Source: Sva-07 sp963710625
GTDB taxonomy: Bacteria; Actinomycetota; Acidimicrobiia; Acidimicrobiales; Ilumatobacteraceae
Length of the DNA stretch: 64,000 bases
Direction of reading: 5' to 3'
NCBI GenBank assembly: GCA_963710625.1
Contig: CAVQBG010000009.1
Location: 124,001 to 188,000, forward strand
Position numbers and translations under genes: made by a program. Positions 16,658 to 26,313 of this stretch are shown here, piece by piece (position 1 is the stretch's first letter; each line of letters starts with the position of its first letter). Under the pieces are notes generated by a model. That model was not told the origin of the DNA, did not search any database, and worked only from the letters and a program-made list of their open reading frames with translations.

Positions 16658-18367
16658 GTGACCCTTCGTGACCGCCACCTGCAGCGCCTTCGCAGCGAGC
16701 ACTTCGACACGCTCGTCATCGGCGGCGGCATCAACGGCGCCGTCGCCGCCGCCTCCCTCGCCGGACGCGGCGCTTCGGTGGCCCTGATCGACCGCGGCGA
16801 CTTCGCGTCGTTCACCAGCCAGGCCTCCTCCAACCTGGTGTGGGGCGGGTTCAAGTACCTCGAGAACTACGAATTCTGGCTCGTGTTCAAGCTCTGCCGA
16901 TCCCGCAACCGCCTGATGCGTGCCTACCCGGCCAACATCCGTCAGATCGGGTTCTACGGCGCCCTCGACGACACGGCCCCGTACAAGCCGTGGTTCGCCG
17001 GCGTCGGCGCGCTCGGCTACTGGATCATCGGCCAGTTCGGCACCAAACCGCCGCGGCTGCTGTCCGCTCAGAAGATCGAGCGGGAGGAGCCCGTCGTCGA
17101 CACCACCACGGTCGCCGGCGGCATCGAGTACTTCGACGGCATCCTGGTCGACAACGACGCCCGTTTCGTGTTCTCCTTCGTCCGAGCGGCGATCGAGGCC
17201 GGGGCGGCAGCTGCGAACTACGTCGAGTTCGTGTCGGCGGAACGAGCCGGCGACCGGTGGGTCGCCACGCTGCGCGACGTCGACCGCGGCGGCGAGTTCA
17301 CCGTCACGGCCACCACGATCGTCAACGCCGCGGGACCGTTCGTCGACGAGCTGAACGAGCAGTGGGGCGTTCGCACCGACCATCGCATCGTGTACTCCAA
17401 GGGGATCCACCTCGTGGTTCCCCGCCTCACGACGCACGATCACCACCGGGTGCTCGCGTTCTTCGACGACACACAGCGCTTGTTCTACGTGATCCCGATG
17501 GGCCGCCGGTCGGTCATCGGAACCACCGACACAAGGGTCGACACCCCGTTCACCGAGGTCACCGACGACGACATCGAGTTCCTGCTCGGCCAGATCAACG
17601 CTCGACTCGACCTCGACGAACCCCTGACCAAGGACGACATCATCGCCGAACGGACCGGCGTGAGGCCCCTCGTGGTGCCGACGAGACCGAAGCGCCGCTG
17701 GTGGTCGCGGGGCGGTTCGGCCGACACCGACCACTCGACGGTCGACTGGACCAAGCTCAGCCGCAAGCACGCCGTCGAGACCGACCGGAATCGACGGATC
17801 GTCACGATCTTCGGAGGCAAGTTGACCGACTGCCTCAACGTCGGCGAGGAGGTCGCGACCGAGATCGAGTCGCTCGGCGTGCCCCTCGAACCCGATCTCC
17901 GCAACTGGTACGGCGAGCCGGCGCCCGCCACCCGCGAGGAGTTCTACCGACAGGCCCGCCTGATGCGGCTCGACGAGTTCCGTGCGAAGGCCGACACGGA
18001 GCCGCTGACCGACCGGCTCTGGCGGCGGTACGGGCGTCGAGCGTTCGGGATGCTCGAGGCGATCCGCGAGGACCCCACGATGGCCGAGGACGTGATGGGG
18101 TCGGCCGACTATCTCCGTGTCGAGCTCCATTCGGCGGCCCGCTCCGAGATGGTCACCCGCCTCGAGGACTTCATGCGGCGGCGCTCGAAGATCGACCTGG
18201 TCGTGAGCGACGCCGACATCGCCGGGTCGGAAGGCCTCTACGACGTCGCCGAGATCCTGTTCGGCGACGACGCCGAGCGGCGGCTCGCCGAGTACTTCGG
18301 GGGACGCGACGCCATCCCCGCCGGTGTGCTGGGACGACATCGCCCGGTCGCCGGACCGATCTCCTGA
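16658..18367 (+). CDS. glpD: FAD-dependent glycerol-3-phosphate dehydrogenase
   Basis: A 569-residue flavoenzyme oxidising glycerol 3-phosphate to dihydroxyacetone phosphate at the membrane and passing electrons to quinone. The FAD-binding motif is VIGGGINGA near residue 21; LIDRGDFASFTSQASSNLVW, PMGRRSVIGTTDT and FGGKLTD are family marks. The C-terminal domain (from about residue 410) is of GlpD type. It starts with GTG 10 bases after the rhomboid stop and is followed after 5 bases by mtfA, so an operon is likely. gpsA, the reverse-direction enzyme, lies at 55456. Confidence 0.92.
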   Translation: MTLRDRHLQRLRSEHFDTLVIGGGINGAVAAASLAGRGASVALIDRGDFASFTSQASSNLVWGGFKYLENYEFWLVFKLCRSRNRLMRAYPANIRQIGFYGALDDTAPYKPWFAGVGALGYWIIGQFGTKPPRLLSAQKIEREEPVVDTTTVAGGIEYFDGILVDNDARFVFSFVRAAIEAGAAAANYVEFVSAERAGDRWVATLRDVDRGGEFTVTATTIVNAAGPFVDELNEQWGVRTDHRIVYSKGIHLVVPRLTTHDHHRVLAFFDDTQRLFYVIPMGRRSVIGTTDTRVDTPFTEVTDDDIEFLLGQINARLDLDEPLTKDDIIAERTGVRPLVVPTRPKRRWWSRGGSADTDHSTVDWTKLSRKHAVETDRNRRIVTIFGGKLTDCLNVGEEVATEIESLGVPLEPDLRNWYGEPAPATREEFYRQARLMRLDEFRAKADTEPLTDRLWRRYGRRAFGMLEAIREDPTMAEDVMGSADYLRVELHSAARSEMVTRLEDFMRRRSKIDLVVSDADIAGSEGLYDVAEILFGDDAERRLAEYFGGRDAIPAGVLGRHRPVAGPIS

Positions 18368-18372
18368 GCCCG

Positions 18373-19158
18373 ATGTTCTCGTCGATCCGTCGTCGGTGGT
18401 CCGGGCGCGGTGCCCCGGATGGATTCGACGAATCCTGGCGCACGGTGCTCGAGGCCGGTTTCGAGCACTGGCGATCACTCACCCCCGACGAACTCGACCG
18501 GATGGAGCTGCTCGTCGCCCGGTTCGTCCGCCGGACGCGGTGGGAGGCGGCCAACGGGTTCGTGCTCGACGACGCGATCAGGGTGCTGATCGCCGCCCAG
18601 GCGTCGGTGCTGCTGCTCGGGCTCGACATCGACGAGTACCCGCAGCTCACCTCCGTGATCGTGCACCCCTCCACGGTGCGCCTGCACGGCGACCATGCCG
18701 CCGGGAGCGGGCTGCGATCGACCGGGACGCAGTTGCTCGCCGGTCAGGCCCACTACCAGGGCCCGGTGGTCCTCTCGTGGAACGCCGCACGACGCGGTGC
18801 CCGCTTCCCCGGATCCGGCCAGAACGTGGTGTACCACGAGTTCGCGCACCAGCTCGACATGCTCGACGGAATCACCGACGGCACACCGCCGCTCGGCGAC
18901 GAGGACGCTCGACGGCGTTGGGTGGAGGTCTGCACGGCCGCGTACGACACGGTACGCGCCGAGGGCTCCCCGGTGCTGCGGCAGTACGCGGGCACCAACC
19001 CGGCCGAGTTCTTCGCAGTGGCGACGGAGGTGTTCTTCAACCGTCCGGTCGAACTGCGCGAACACGAGCCGGCGCTGTACACCGAACTGGCGGCGTTCTA
19101 CCACCAGGATCCCGCCGCACGCGTCGAGGCGATGCTCCCCGACAGCGACCCGACCTGA
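18373..19158 (+). CDS. mtfA: MtfA-type zinc metallopeptidase
   Basis: A 261-residue member of the MtfA (DUF980, M90) family. The zinc site HEFAHQLD lies at about residue 156, with the glutamate ligand expected in EFFAVATEVFF. In Escherichia coli MtfA binds the Mlc repressor and controls glucose uptake; that partner is not evident here. Other conserved parts are VLIAAQASVLLLG and VLSWNAARRG. It lies in the operon between glpD and the transporter, with gaps of 5 and 9 bases. Confidence 0.86.
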   Translation: MFSSIRRRWSGRGAPDGFDESWRTVLEAGFEHWRSLTPDELDRMELLVARFVRRTRWEAANGFVLDDAIRVLIAAQASVLLLGLDIDEYPQLTSVIVHPSTVRLHGDHAAGSGLRSTGTQLLAGQAHYQGPVVLSWNAARRGARFPGSGQNVVYHEFAHQLDMLDGITDGTPPLGDEDARRRWVEVCTAAYDTVRAEGSPVLRQYAGTNPAEFFAVATEVFFNRPVELREHEPALYTELAAFYHQDPAARVEAMLPDSDPT

Positions 19159-19167
19159 CCTCGTCCG

Positions 19168-19995
19168 ATGCCCATCCTGCTCGGTGCGCTCGCCTCGATC
19201 CTGATCGGCTGCTCCGACTTCCTCGGCCGGTACGGCACGCGTCGATCCAACGCCGTGACCGCGACGAGCGGCGCCATGCTCGGCGGTGCGGTCGTGGCGA
19301 CGGCGGCACTGCTGGTGATCCCCGGCGTCCTGACCGGCCGCGACGTCCTGCTCGGCGGCGTGTCGGGACTCGTCGTGGGGATCGCCCTGGCCCTGCTCTA
19401 CGAGGCGATGGCCACGTCGTCGGCAGCGGTGGCGGGACCGTTGGTGGCGCTCGGGGCGGCCTTCATTCCCCTCGTCTGGGACATCTCGAGGGGGAACACG
19501 CCGTCCGGACTCGTGGCGATCGGCGTCCTCGTGGCACTCGCCAGCCTGCTTCTCGTGATGTACTCGCCGTCGCTGCGCGGCACCCTGCGTCGCGGGATCG
19601 GGCTGTCGCTGGTGGCGGCGCTGCTGTTCGGCATCGCGTTCACGATGGTCGGTGAGGCAGGTGACGACAGCGGGGCTTGGGCACCGGCCGCACAGCGTGT
19701 GGTCGCGCTCGTCGTGATGCTGGCGCTGGCGACGATTCGCGGCGTGCCGCGACTGCCACCGCGTCGTCTGATCGGACCGATGCTCGTGTCGGGTGCCTGC
19801 GGATCGCTTGCGATCGTCGCGTTCGCGCTCGGCACGCAGCAGGGCTCGCTCGCGGCCGTGGCCGTGTCCGCCTCGATGTTCCCCGCCGTGTCGGCGACCC
19901 TGGCAGCGGCGTTCGACGAGGACACGCTGCGGTGGTGGCAGATGATCGGGATCCTCGGCGTGGTCGCCGGAATCTCGCTGATGGCGCTCGGCTGA
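19168..19995 (+). CDS. DMT (EamA-like) family transporter
   Basis: A 275-residue integral membrane protein with about ten helices in two EamA-like halves; for example LLGALASILIGCSDFLGRYG opens the first and LSLVAALLFGIAFTMVG the second. Family members export amino acids or metabolites; the substrate cannot be told. Last gene of the rhomboid-glpD-mtfA run. Confidence 0.82.
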   Translation: MPILLGALASILIGCSDFLGRYGTRRSNAVTATSGAMLGGAVVATAALLVIPGVLTGRDVLLGGVSGLVVGIALALLYEAMATSSAAVAGPLVALGAAFIPLVWDISRGNTPSGLVAIGVLVALASLLLVMYSPSLRGTLRRGIGLSLVAALLFGIAFTMVGEAGDDSGAWAPAAQRVVALVVMLALATIRGVPRLPPRRLIGPMLVSGACGSLAIVAFALGTQQGSLAAVAVSASMFPAVSATLAAAFDEDTLRWWQMIGILGVVAGISLMALG

Positions 19996-20080
19996 GCACA
20001 CCATCGCCGACCAGGCGCGAGACGACTCTCCGACGGCGTTCCTCGCCGCTGCGTCAACTCTGTCACAGCCCTTCGTCAGG

Positions 20081-20329
20081 ATGGTGCCCATGATCACCAA
20101 TGCCTCCACACCACGACGGGAGCACGTCGCCGCAGCCCCCGAACAGCTCACGCTGCTCCCCAACGATGCCGTCACTGCTCGCTTCCGGCTGAGCCGCGAG
20201 ACACGGCTGCGTGGCCTTCGTCATGTCGCCGAGATCCGGCGGATGTTGGCCGATCGCACCGCCGCGTCGGCCACCTCGATCGCGATCGCGGCGCCATCAG
20301 CCGAGCACATCGGCGATCGGGCTGCCTGA
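20081..20329 (+). CDS. Small hypothetical protein
   Basis: An 82-residue protein with a disordered N-terminus, then a probable helical segment ARFRLSRETRLRGLRHVAEI followed by RRMLADR. Small proteins with an FRLS-x-ET-R-x-RGL-x-HVAEIR core are familiar in actinobacteria but have no known role. Start may be ATG 20081 or ATG 20090. It stands alone between the transporter and the cupin gene. Confidence 0.5.
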   Translation: MVPMITNASTPRREHVAAAPEQLTLLPNDAVTARFRLSRETRLRGLRHVAEIRRMLADRTAASATSIAIAAPSAEHIGDRAA

Positions 20330-20362
20330 AGCCGACGCCCGTTCGACGGGCCGGGATGCAGT

Positions 20363-20857
20363 TCAGGCGTGCATCGGCGGCCCGATGATCTCGGCCCCGT
20401 AGCGGCCGATCGCGTTCAGCATCCGATCGACATCGGGTGGGGCCGGATCGGGGATCCTCACGCTCTGTGCGATGTCGCCGGCATCGACGTGGAACTGCTC
20501 GAAGCCTGCAGGCGTCGTGACCTCGAGCAATCGTGCGGTGTCACTGTCGACGCGGAACGTGTGGGAGGTGTCGCGTGGCAGCCACACCACCGCTCCCGTC
20601 CCGGCGACACGTTCGGTGTCTCCGACCAGTGCGGTGATCGTTCCATCGAGCACGTACAGCATCTGGTCCTCACGATGATGGACGTGCAGCGGCGGAGAGA
20701 ACCCCCGTGCGGCGTGTTGCTCGATCACCGCCATCTGGCCATCGGTGCTCTCGTGGTCGGCGAGCACCCGCATCAACGATCCGGCGAACCACAGGTCGCA
20801 TCCTCGCGGTGCCGAGGCGCCGACTGCAGGCGCCGATGTGGGTTCGAGGGTTGTCAT
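20363..20857 (-). CDS. Cupin domain protein
   Basis: A 164-residue single-domain cupin. Metal-binding motif 1 is PPLHVHHREDQMLYVLDG (two His plus Glu) and motif 2 is in LPRDTSHTFRV. Such proteins include dioxygenases and isomerases; the substrate is unknown. ATG 20857 is chosen since GGAGG lies 5 bases before it; an ATG at 20869 would leave no site. It is divergent from a TetR gene 96 bases away, which probably controls it. Confidence 0.82.
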   Translation of the reverse strand: MTTLEPTSAPAVGASAPRGCDLWFAGSLMRVLADHESTDGQMAVIEQHAARGFSPPLHVHHREDQMLYVLDGTITALVGDTERVAGTGAVVWLPRDTSHTFRVDSDTARLLEVTTPAGFEQFHVDAGDIAQSVRIPDPAPPDVDRMLNAIGRYGAEIIGPPMHA

Positions 20858-20914
20858 GGTGGCCTCCATCCGTGTCGGTCGATCGATTGTTCGATGACGT
20901 CACGAGTATTCACT

Positions 20915-20927
20915 AGACACTATGTCT
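20915..20927. promoter_or_regulatory. Candidate TetR operator
   Basis: The cupin-tetR gap holds a perfect dyad AGACA-CTA-TGTCT. It lies 15 bases before the proposed -10 box (TAACCT, 20942-20947) of the tetR gene, where a bound regulator would block transcription of both genes. The surrounding DNA is AT-rich compared with the rest of the window. Confidence 0.45.
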
Positions 20928-20953
20928 TGTCAATATGCAACTAACCTGACGGA

Positions 20954-21598
20954 ATGGTCGAACGAGTCACCCGCGAGTACCACTCCCCGCTCCGAGCGGC
21001 GAACGCACAGGCCACGCGGGCCGCGATCCGCAGTGCTGCCGCCGAACTCTTCGTCTCCACGGGCTACGCCGCCACATCGGTCCGAGCGATCGCCGACGCC
21101 GCGGGCGTCTCCGCGCAGACCGTCTACGCGCAGTTCGGGAGCAAGCCGGCCATCGTCCGAGAGTTGCTCGACGTCTCGATCGTGGGCGATGACGAGCCCG
21201 TGCCGGTGTCGGAACGGACCTGGTTCACCCGGGTGTTCGATCCCGGCATCGACGGCCGGGAGCGACTCCGGCGATACGCCGCAGCGTGCACTCGCATCAA
21301 CGCCGGTGCCGGCGACGTCTTCGACATCATCCGGCGAGGCGCCGACGCCGACGCCGAGCTCGCGGAACTGTGGAACGACAGCCTCCAGCAGCGCCGCAGG
21401 GCCGTCACCGGCATCGTCGATGCCGTCGTCGACGACACCCGACTCCGGCCGGGGCTCGACCGAGCCGGCGCGGTCGACCTGCTCTGGACGTTCCACGGGC
21501 CGGAGATGTACCGGTTGATCGTCCGCGAGTGCGGGTGGGACGTCGAGAACTACGAACGATGGCTGGCGACGACCCTGTGCGAGCAACTGCTCGGCTGA
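20954..21598 (+). CDS. TetR/AcrR family transcriptional regulator
   Basis: A 214-residue repressor. The N-terminal helix-turn-helix is clear: ATRAAIRSAAAELFVSTGYA, then SVRAIADAAGVSAQTVYAQF. The C-terminal ligand domain (from about residue 75) is helical and not assignable. TAACCT 6 bases before the ATG suggests a leaderless mRNA. Divergence from the cupin gene across a dyad suggests self and neighbour control. Confidence 0.9.
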   Translation: MVERVTREYHSPLRAANAQATRAAIRSAAAELFVSTGYAATSVRAIADAAGVSAQTVYAQFGSKPAIVRELLDVSIVGDDEPVPVSERTWFTRVFDPGIDGRERLRRYAAACTRINAGAGDVFDIIRRGADADAELAELWNDSLQQRRRAVTGIVDAVVDDTRLRPGLDRAGAVDLLWTFHGPEMYRLIVRECGWDVENYERWLATTLCEQLLG

Positions 21599-21632
21599 TG
21601 CGGCCGTGTCGCGGCTCGTTCGATTCCGGCGC

Positions 21633-22616
21633 TCAGCCGGCGTTCGGCGAGAGGTCGGTGACCGCCTGCCAGTAGTCGAGGGCGGGGTCGAGCGGCAGGA
21701 TCGCGAGCGAACTGGTGGTGACACCGTTGTCGAAGTAGGCCTGGATCTGCGCTCGACATTCGGCCGGCGAGCCGTGCACCACCAGGTCGTCGACCACCGA
21801 GTCGGGGATCTCGGCCAGCGCCGCCTTGCGATCGCCCGCTGCCCACGCGTCCCACATCCCCTGCAGCTGGTCCCCGCGTCCGAGCCAATGGTGGAATGCG
21901 GCGTACACCGGCACGTTCAGGTAGGCGGCGATGGCGAACTTTGCCGCGCCTCGCACGATGTCGGCGTTCTCGCTCGGGCAGCAGAAGATGCGGGCCACGA
22001 TCTCTCGATCGTCGCCGCCGGCGGCGTCACGAACCACGGGCACCACGGTCGACACGTCCTCGGCAGACAACCAGTTGATGATCGCCCCGTCCGCTTCCCG
22101 ACCGGCGAGTCGCAGCATGCCCTCACGCAGTGCCGCCACGAGGATCGGCGGCGTCTGTTCAGGGCGCACTCCCAGTTTGAACCCGTTGATCTCGAACGTG
22201 TCGTAGCTGTGCTTGATCTTCTCGCCACCCAGCGCGTCCTTCAGGAACCGCACGACGTCGCGGACCTTCTTGTACGGCTCCTCGAATGGGACCCCGTTCC
22301 ACCGCTCGACGATCACGTTGCTCGACGATCCGATTCCGATGGCGAAACGCCCCGGCGCGGCATCGGCCATCGACGCAACACTCTGTGCCATGCAGGCGGG
22401 GGCACGCGTGTAGGCGGGCACGATCGCCGTGCCGAGGCGCAGCCGCGGCTCCCATGCCGCCGCCAGGGCGAGCGGCGTGAAGGCATCGGCCCCGTCGGAC
22501 TCAGCCGACCAGATGTCGGTGTAGCCCATGTCGGCGAGCGCCGAGAGCTTCTCACGGTGGCTGTGCAGCGGGCCGGGAAGCGGAACGGTCATACCAGGTC
22601 GTGTCGGGATCGCCAT
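21633..22616 (-). CDS. LLM class F420-dependent oxidoreductase
   Basis: A 327-residue luciferase-like (TIM barrel) protein. The pattern GYTDIWSAESDGADAFTPLA, then LRLGTAIVPAYTRAP and GRFAIGIGSSS is typical of actinobacterial F420-dependent monooxygenases or reductases. The cofactor fits with cofC in the same window. Leaderless box TAGTGT is 6 bases before the ATG. Converges with the TetR gene; substrate unknown. Confidence 0.87.
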   Translation of the reverse strand: MAIPTRPGMTVPLPGPLHSHREKLSALADMGYTDIWSAESDGADAFTPLALAAAWEPRLRLGTAIVPAYTRAPACMAQSVASMADAAPGRFAIGIGSSSNVIVERWNGVPFEEPYKKVRDVVRFLKDALGGEKIKHSYDTFEINGFKLGVRPEQTPPILVAALREGMLRLAGREADGAIINWLSAEDVSTVVPVVRDAAGGDDREIVARIFCCPSENADIVRGAAKFAIAAYLNVPVYAAFHHWLGRGDQLQGMWDAWAAGDRKAALAEIPDSVVDDLVVHGSPAECRAQIQAYFDNGVTTSSLAILPLDPALDYWQAVTDLSPNAG

Positions 22617-22695
22617 GCGCCGACACTACGCACGGCACCACCGCCGGACGGAACCCGGTCGCTCACACCCGGAGCACAGCTCGGAGCAGCGACGA

Positions 22696-23937
22696 CTACT
22701 CGACGAGTTGGTCCGCCGAACACGACGGCGGTGCGCTGACCGGGTTGCAGCGCGCGATCACCGCGTCCGCGAACGCGACGACGTACGGGCTGTCGAAGTA
22801 GGCACTGGGCTCGTAGTAGTCGGTGCTCAGGTAGTGAGCACCCGACGCGAACGCCAGTTCGCGATCGGTCGTGTCGTTGGCCCGCGCGTCGGCGGTCGGC
22901 GAGTCGGTGCGGGTCCGGACGAGATAGCCGGACCTGACCGCGTCGTCGATGCCGTCCGACGACGGGTCGTCGAACCGCACGAAGGCGGCGTCGGCATCAC
23001 CCGGCTCGGCGCTGGTGAACATCGGCCGGCCCTCGAGACTCGGGCGTCCGTCGGAGTAGAGCGAACGGATGTCACCGGTGTTGTTGAGCAGCACGAGCAC
23101 CTTGCCGCGGCTGTCGTCGATCGTGGGCCAACCTCGCTCCAGCACGGCGGACTCCAGGGTCGGCGCGTCGCCCCGCACGTCGTCGGGCGTGATCAGGGCG
23201 TCGTCGGGGAACACCGAGGTGATCTCGGCATCGAGCGCGTCGAGCAGCTCAGGGGTGGCCGGAAGGGGGATCGTCCACGGCAGGTCGATCGTGAGCTCGA
23301 TCCCCTCGGCCGCCGCGGCGTCGGGCACCGACTGCGTCTTGATCTCGATCATCACCATGATCGGCAGGTGGTCGGGGTTGGCGCTCGACCAGGCCTCGAT
23401 CTCACCGAGGCAGGCAACGAGGGTGAGACACGTCGTCTCGTAGTCGTAGTCCTGGGTGTGCAGCACCTTGTAGCCGGGGAGTTGCAGCTCGGGCTCGGGA
23501 GCGAGCGGATCGATCCCGATCACCGCGTTCGCGACGCGGTTCGCATACAACCCACCCTCGGGATCGGCGAACACGTCGAGTTCGAACTGGCGGATCCCGA
23601 ACTGCGCCAGCTGCTCGGTCAACGGCCGGTGGGAGTACTCGATGCTCTCGGCGAGTTCGGGCGACACCGCGGTGATCGCGTCGAATGCGGCGTCCTGTGG
23701 CTTGAGGTGGAAGCTGTTGTGCGAGCCGATCACCTGCACGTGGTTGATCGCGAGCGGCTCCACTGCGTCGGTGGTCGTCGGCGCGACCGTGGTGGGCACT
23801 GTGGTCGACGGGGCGACGGTCGAGACGACCGGCGCACCGGTCGTCGAACTCACGCTGCCCGCGGCGTCGTCAGCCGAGCTGCCGCACGAAGCGACAGCGA
23901 GAGCCGCCGTGATCACCAAGACGAGACTGCGACGCAT
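22696..23937 (-). CDS. Phosphatidylinositol-specific phospholipase C1-like lipoprotein (Ca2+-dependent)
   Basis: A 413-residue lipoprotein: signal peptide ending LAVASC, a Thr/Val/Ser-rich spacer (residues about 20-60), then a TIM-barrel with IGSHNSFHLKP (first catalytic His), FGIRQFELDVFADPEG (metal ligands), VLHTQDYDYETTCLT (second His) and MVMIEIKT. This matches the Ca2+-dependent PI-PLC-C1 family, which cleaves phosphoinositides or related glycerophosphodiesters at the cell surface. The start at 23937 is set by the signal peptide. Confidence 0.83.
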   Translation of the reverse strand: MRRSLVLVITAALAVASCGSSADDAAGSVSSTTGAPVVSTVAPSTTVPTTVAPTTTDAVEPLAINHVQVIGSHNSFHLKPQDAAFDAITAVSPELAESIEYSHRPLTEQLAQFGIRQFELDVFADPEGGLYANRVANAVIGIDPLAPEPELQLPGYKVLHTQDYDYETTCLTLVACLGEIEAWSSANPDHLPIMVMIEIKTQSVPDAAAAEGIELTIDLPWTIPLPATPELLDALDAEITSVFPDDALITPDDVRGDAPTLESAVLERGWPTIDDSRGKVLVLLNNTGDIRSLYSDGRPSLEGRPMFTSAEPGDADAAFVRFDDPSSDGIDDAVRSGYLVRTRTDSPTADARANDTTDRELAFASGAHYLSTDYYEPSAYFDSPYVVAFADAVIARCNPVSAPPSCSADQLVE

Positions 23938-24017
23938 CCGACGATTCTCCACGATCCCCCCACGGCCCGACGCATCGACCGTTGTGGGGCGACCGCGAGC
24001 GCCGGCGCTCGACACGA

Positions 24018-24824
24018 TCAGCCCTTCCAGAACCGAACGATCACCGACTGGCTCGCGGTGGCGAGCAGCGTGCCGTCCTCCGCGAACATGTGCACGAGGC
24101 CGTGCCCGAATCCTCGCCCGACGGCGTGGACCCGGATGTCCATCAGCACCCACTCGGTCGGCACCATTCGGCACACGCGCAGCGTGTTGTCGAGGCTGTT
24201 CCCGCCTGCTCGCGCGCCGAGCGCCTGCCCGATCCCCATCGGCACGAAGTCGCCGAGGATGGCGAGCGTGGTCGCGTCGACGCCGGTGATGACGTCGGGC
24301 AGGCGCGCCCACAGCAACGTCTGACCGTCGCCGGGTTCACTGCCGTCGAGGCCGTCGAAGCTACGGGCCTTCACCATGCGCTCGTCGAGGCGATCGTTGA
24401 TCGAGCCGGACATCTCGGTGTGGCGCTGGCGTTCCGGGCACTGCTCGGGTGGCGGGACGCCCGCGGGCATCTCCTCCCATTGGCCGGACGCGTCGAGGTC
24501 CCGTTCGCCGAGCGCGGCGTTGACGGTGAGGATTTCCCGATCGGCCACGTGGCACACGGCGCGGGCCTGGGTGATCTGGTGTCCGCTCACGGCGATCGTC
24601 ACGTCGATGTCGACGACCTCGCCGGGCTTCGCGTACGACAGGTACTGCGCCGTCGCCCACACGCACTGACGGCCGGAGGTGCCCTCCAGCGCCGAGATGG
24701 CGGCGCCGAGACCCGAGCCGCCGAACATGAAGTTCCCCGTGGTCGAGATCCCCTCTGTCACCGGCAGCTTCCAGCGGAACGGATTGTGGGTCGGTTCGAG
24801 TCCGAGAAACGTGCGTGAGTCCAT
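24018..24824 (-). CDS. Acyl-CoA thioesterase II-like double hotdog protein
   Basis: A 268-residue TesB-like protein with two hotdog halves: the first has a TTGNFMFGGSGLGAAISALE helix and ATAQYLSYAKPGE strand, the second has LDNTLRVCRMVPTEWVLMD and GRGFGHGLVHMFAEDG. It should hydrolyse acyl-CoA esters. The ATG at 24824 has TACGAT 10 bases upstream. It is divergent from the amidase gene with 39 bases between starts. Confidence 0.8.
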   Translation of the reverse strand: MDSRTFLGLEPTHNPFRWKLPVTEGISTTGNFMFGGSGLGAAISALEGTSGRQCVWATAQYLSYAKPGEVVDIDVTIAVSGHQITQARAVCHVADREILTVNAALGERDLDASGQWEEMPAGVPPPEQCPERQRHTEMSGSINDRLDERMVKARSFDGLDGSEPGDGQTLLWARLPDVITGVDATTLAILGDFVPMGIGQALGARAGGNSLDNTLRVCRMVPTEWVLMDIRVHAVGRGFGHGLVHMFAEDGTLLATASQSVIVRFWKG

Positions 24825-24863
24825 GGCGACGTCGATCGTAGGCGCCACCTACAGTCCGGCCCC

Positions 24864-26303
24864 ATGAGTGATTCGACGTGGACCGGCGACGCAGTGGGAT
24901 TGGTGGACGCGTTCCGGGCGGGCGAACGCTCGCCACAGGAGGAGCTCGAGGCGGTGTTCGCCGCGGTGGACGCCAGCGATCTCAACGCGGTGTGTTTCGA
25001 AGATCGAGACGCCGCTCGCGCGGCCGCGGCCGCGGCCGACGTGTCGTTGCCGTTCGGTGGCGCGCCGATCGGCGTGAAGGAGTTGACGCCGGTGGAAGGC
25101 TGGCCCGACACCGAGGCGTCGGTGCCGTTGCGCGACGGCATCGCATCGCACACCGCGACGATGGTTCGCCGGATCGTGGAACGCGGCGGCGCCGTGCTCG
25201 CCGGGCAGACCACGGCGAGCGAGTTCGGCGGCGTCAACCTCACCCGCACCAGGCTCCACGGTGCCACGCACAATCCGTGGCAACACGGCCGAACACCGGG
25301 CGGCTCGTCGGGAGGCTCGGCGTCGGCGGTCGCCGGCGGGATCTATCCGATCGCCACCGGCGGCGACGGGGGCGGCTCGATCCGCATCCCCGCCGGCTTC
25401 ACCGGGCTCGTCGGGTTGAAGGGCACGTTCGGTCGGATTCCCCGCGGGCCCCACGCGGAGTACGGCAACCTCACGGTGTCGACCGGGTGCATGGCCCGAT
25501 CGGTGCGCGACACCGCCCGCTGGTTCGACGTCACCAACGGCCACGACCCCCGCGACCCGCTCAGCCTGCCGCGAGTCGAGGGGTGGGAGGCCGACCTGGG
25601 CCACCATCTCGACGCGCTGCGCGGCATGCGCGTCGCGGTGGTCGACGACTGGGGTGGGGCCACCGTGTCGCCGGTCATGTGGGAGCTCCTCGAGGAGGCG
25701 GCCACGATGCTGATCGCCGACTGCGGGCTGCAGCGCGTGGTCGGCCTCGACACGCACGTCCCGCGCATGGGAGGAGCGTGGTCGATCTCCGGCATGATCT
25801 CGATCGCGGCGCAACTCGCGGACAAGTGGCCGGCCTGCGCCGACGACCTCACCCCTGAGATGCGCTACGGACTCGAAGCCACCGACGGGAAGTACGACGC
25901 GACGTCGAGAGCACGAATCGAACGACGGCGCACCGAGGTCAACGAGGCGATGGCCCGGATCTTCGACACGAGCGATGGTGGCGTCGACTTCGTGATCACC
26001 GCCACCAATCCGGATGTCGCATTCGATGCCGAGGGTCCGATCCCCGGCGTGTTCGGCGGCGTCGAGGCCGGTGCGGCGAACAACGGCCGTCTGACGTTCC
26101 CGGCGAACCTGCACGGCAATCCGGCGATCTCGGTGCCCGCAGGCACACTCGACGGGCTGCCGATCGGCCTGCAGATCGTCGGGCGGCACTTCAGCGAACC
26201 GCTGCTGCTCGATCTCGCGCTCACGATGGAGCGCAACCGGCCCTGGCCGCTGATCGCGCCGTCACCCGCACCCGTGTCTCGGCGACCAACCGCCGCCGAA
26301 TAG
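24864..26303 (+). CDS. Amidase (amidase signature family)
   Basis: A 479-residue amidase hydrolysing a carboxamide. The Ser-cisSer-Lys triad is visible: Lys in IGVKELTPVEG, the cis-Ser in GGSSGGSASAV and the nucleophile in GDGGGSIRIPAG. The C-terminal QIVGRHFSEPLLLDLA is typical. It is probably co-transcribed with the acyl-CoA ligase gene whose ATG lies 10 bases after its stop. TACAGT, 8 bases before the ATG, indicates a leaderless start. Confidence 0.9.
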   Translation: MSDSTWTGDAVGLVDAFRAGERSPQEELEAVFAAVDASDLNAVCFEDRDAARAAAAAADVSLPFGGAPIGVKELTPVEGWPDTEASVPLRDGIASHTATMVRRIVERGGAVLAGQTTASEFGGVNLTRTRLHGATHNPWQHGRTPGGSSGGSASAVAGGIYPIATGGDGGGSIRIPAGFTGLVGLKGTFGRIPRGPHAEYGNLTVSTGCMARSVRDTARWFDVTNGHDPRDPLSLPRVEGWEADLGHHLDALRGMRVAVVDDWGGATVSPVMWELLEEAATMLIADCGLQRVVGLDTHVPRMGGAWSISGMISIAAQLADKWPACADDLTPEMRYGLEATDGKYDATSRARIERRRTEVNEAMARIFDTSDGGVDFVITATNPDVAFDAEGPIPGVFGGVEAGAANNGRLTFPANLHGNPAISVPAGTLDGLPIGLQIVGRHFSEPLLLDLALTMERNRPWPLIAPSPAPVSRRPTAAE

Positions 26304-26313
26304 GTTGCGCACC

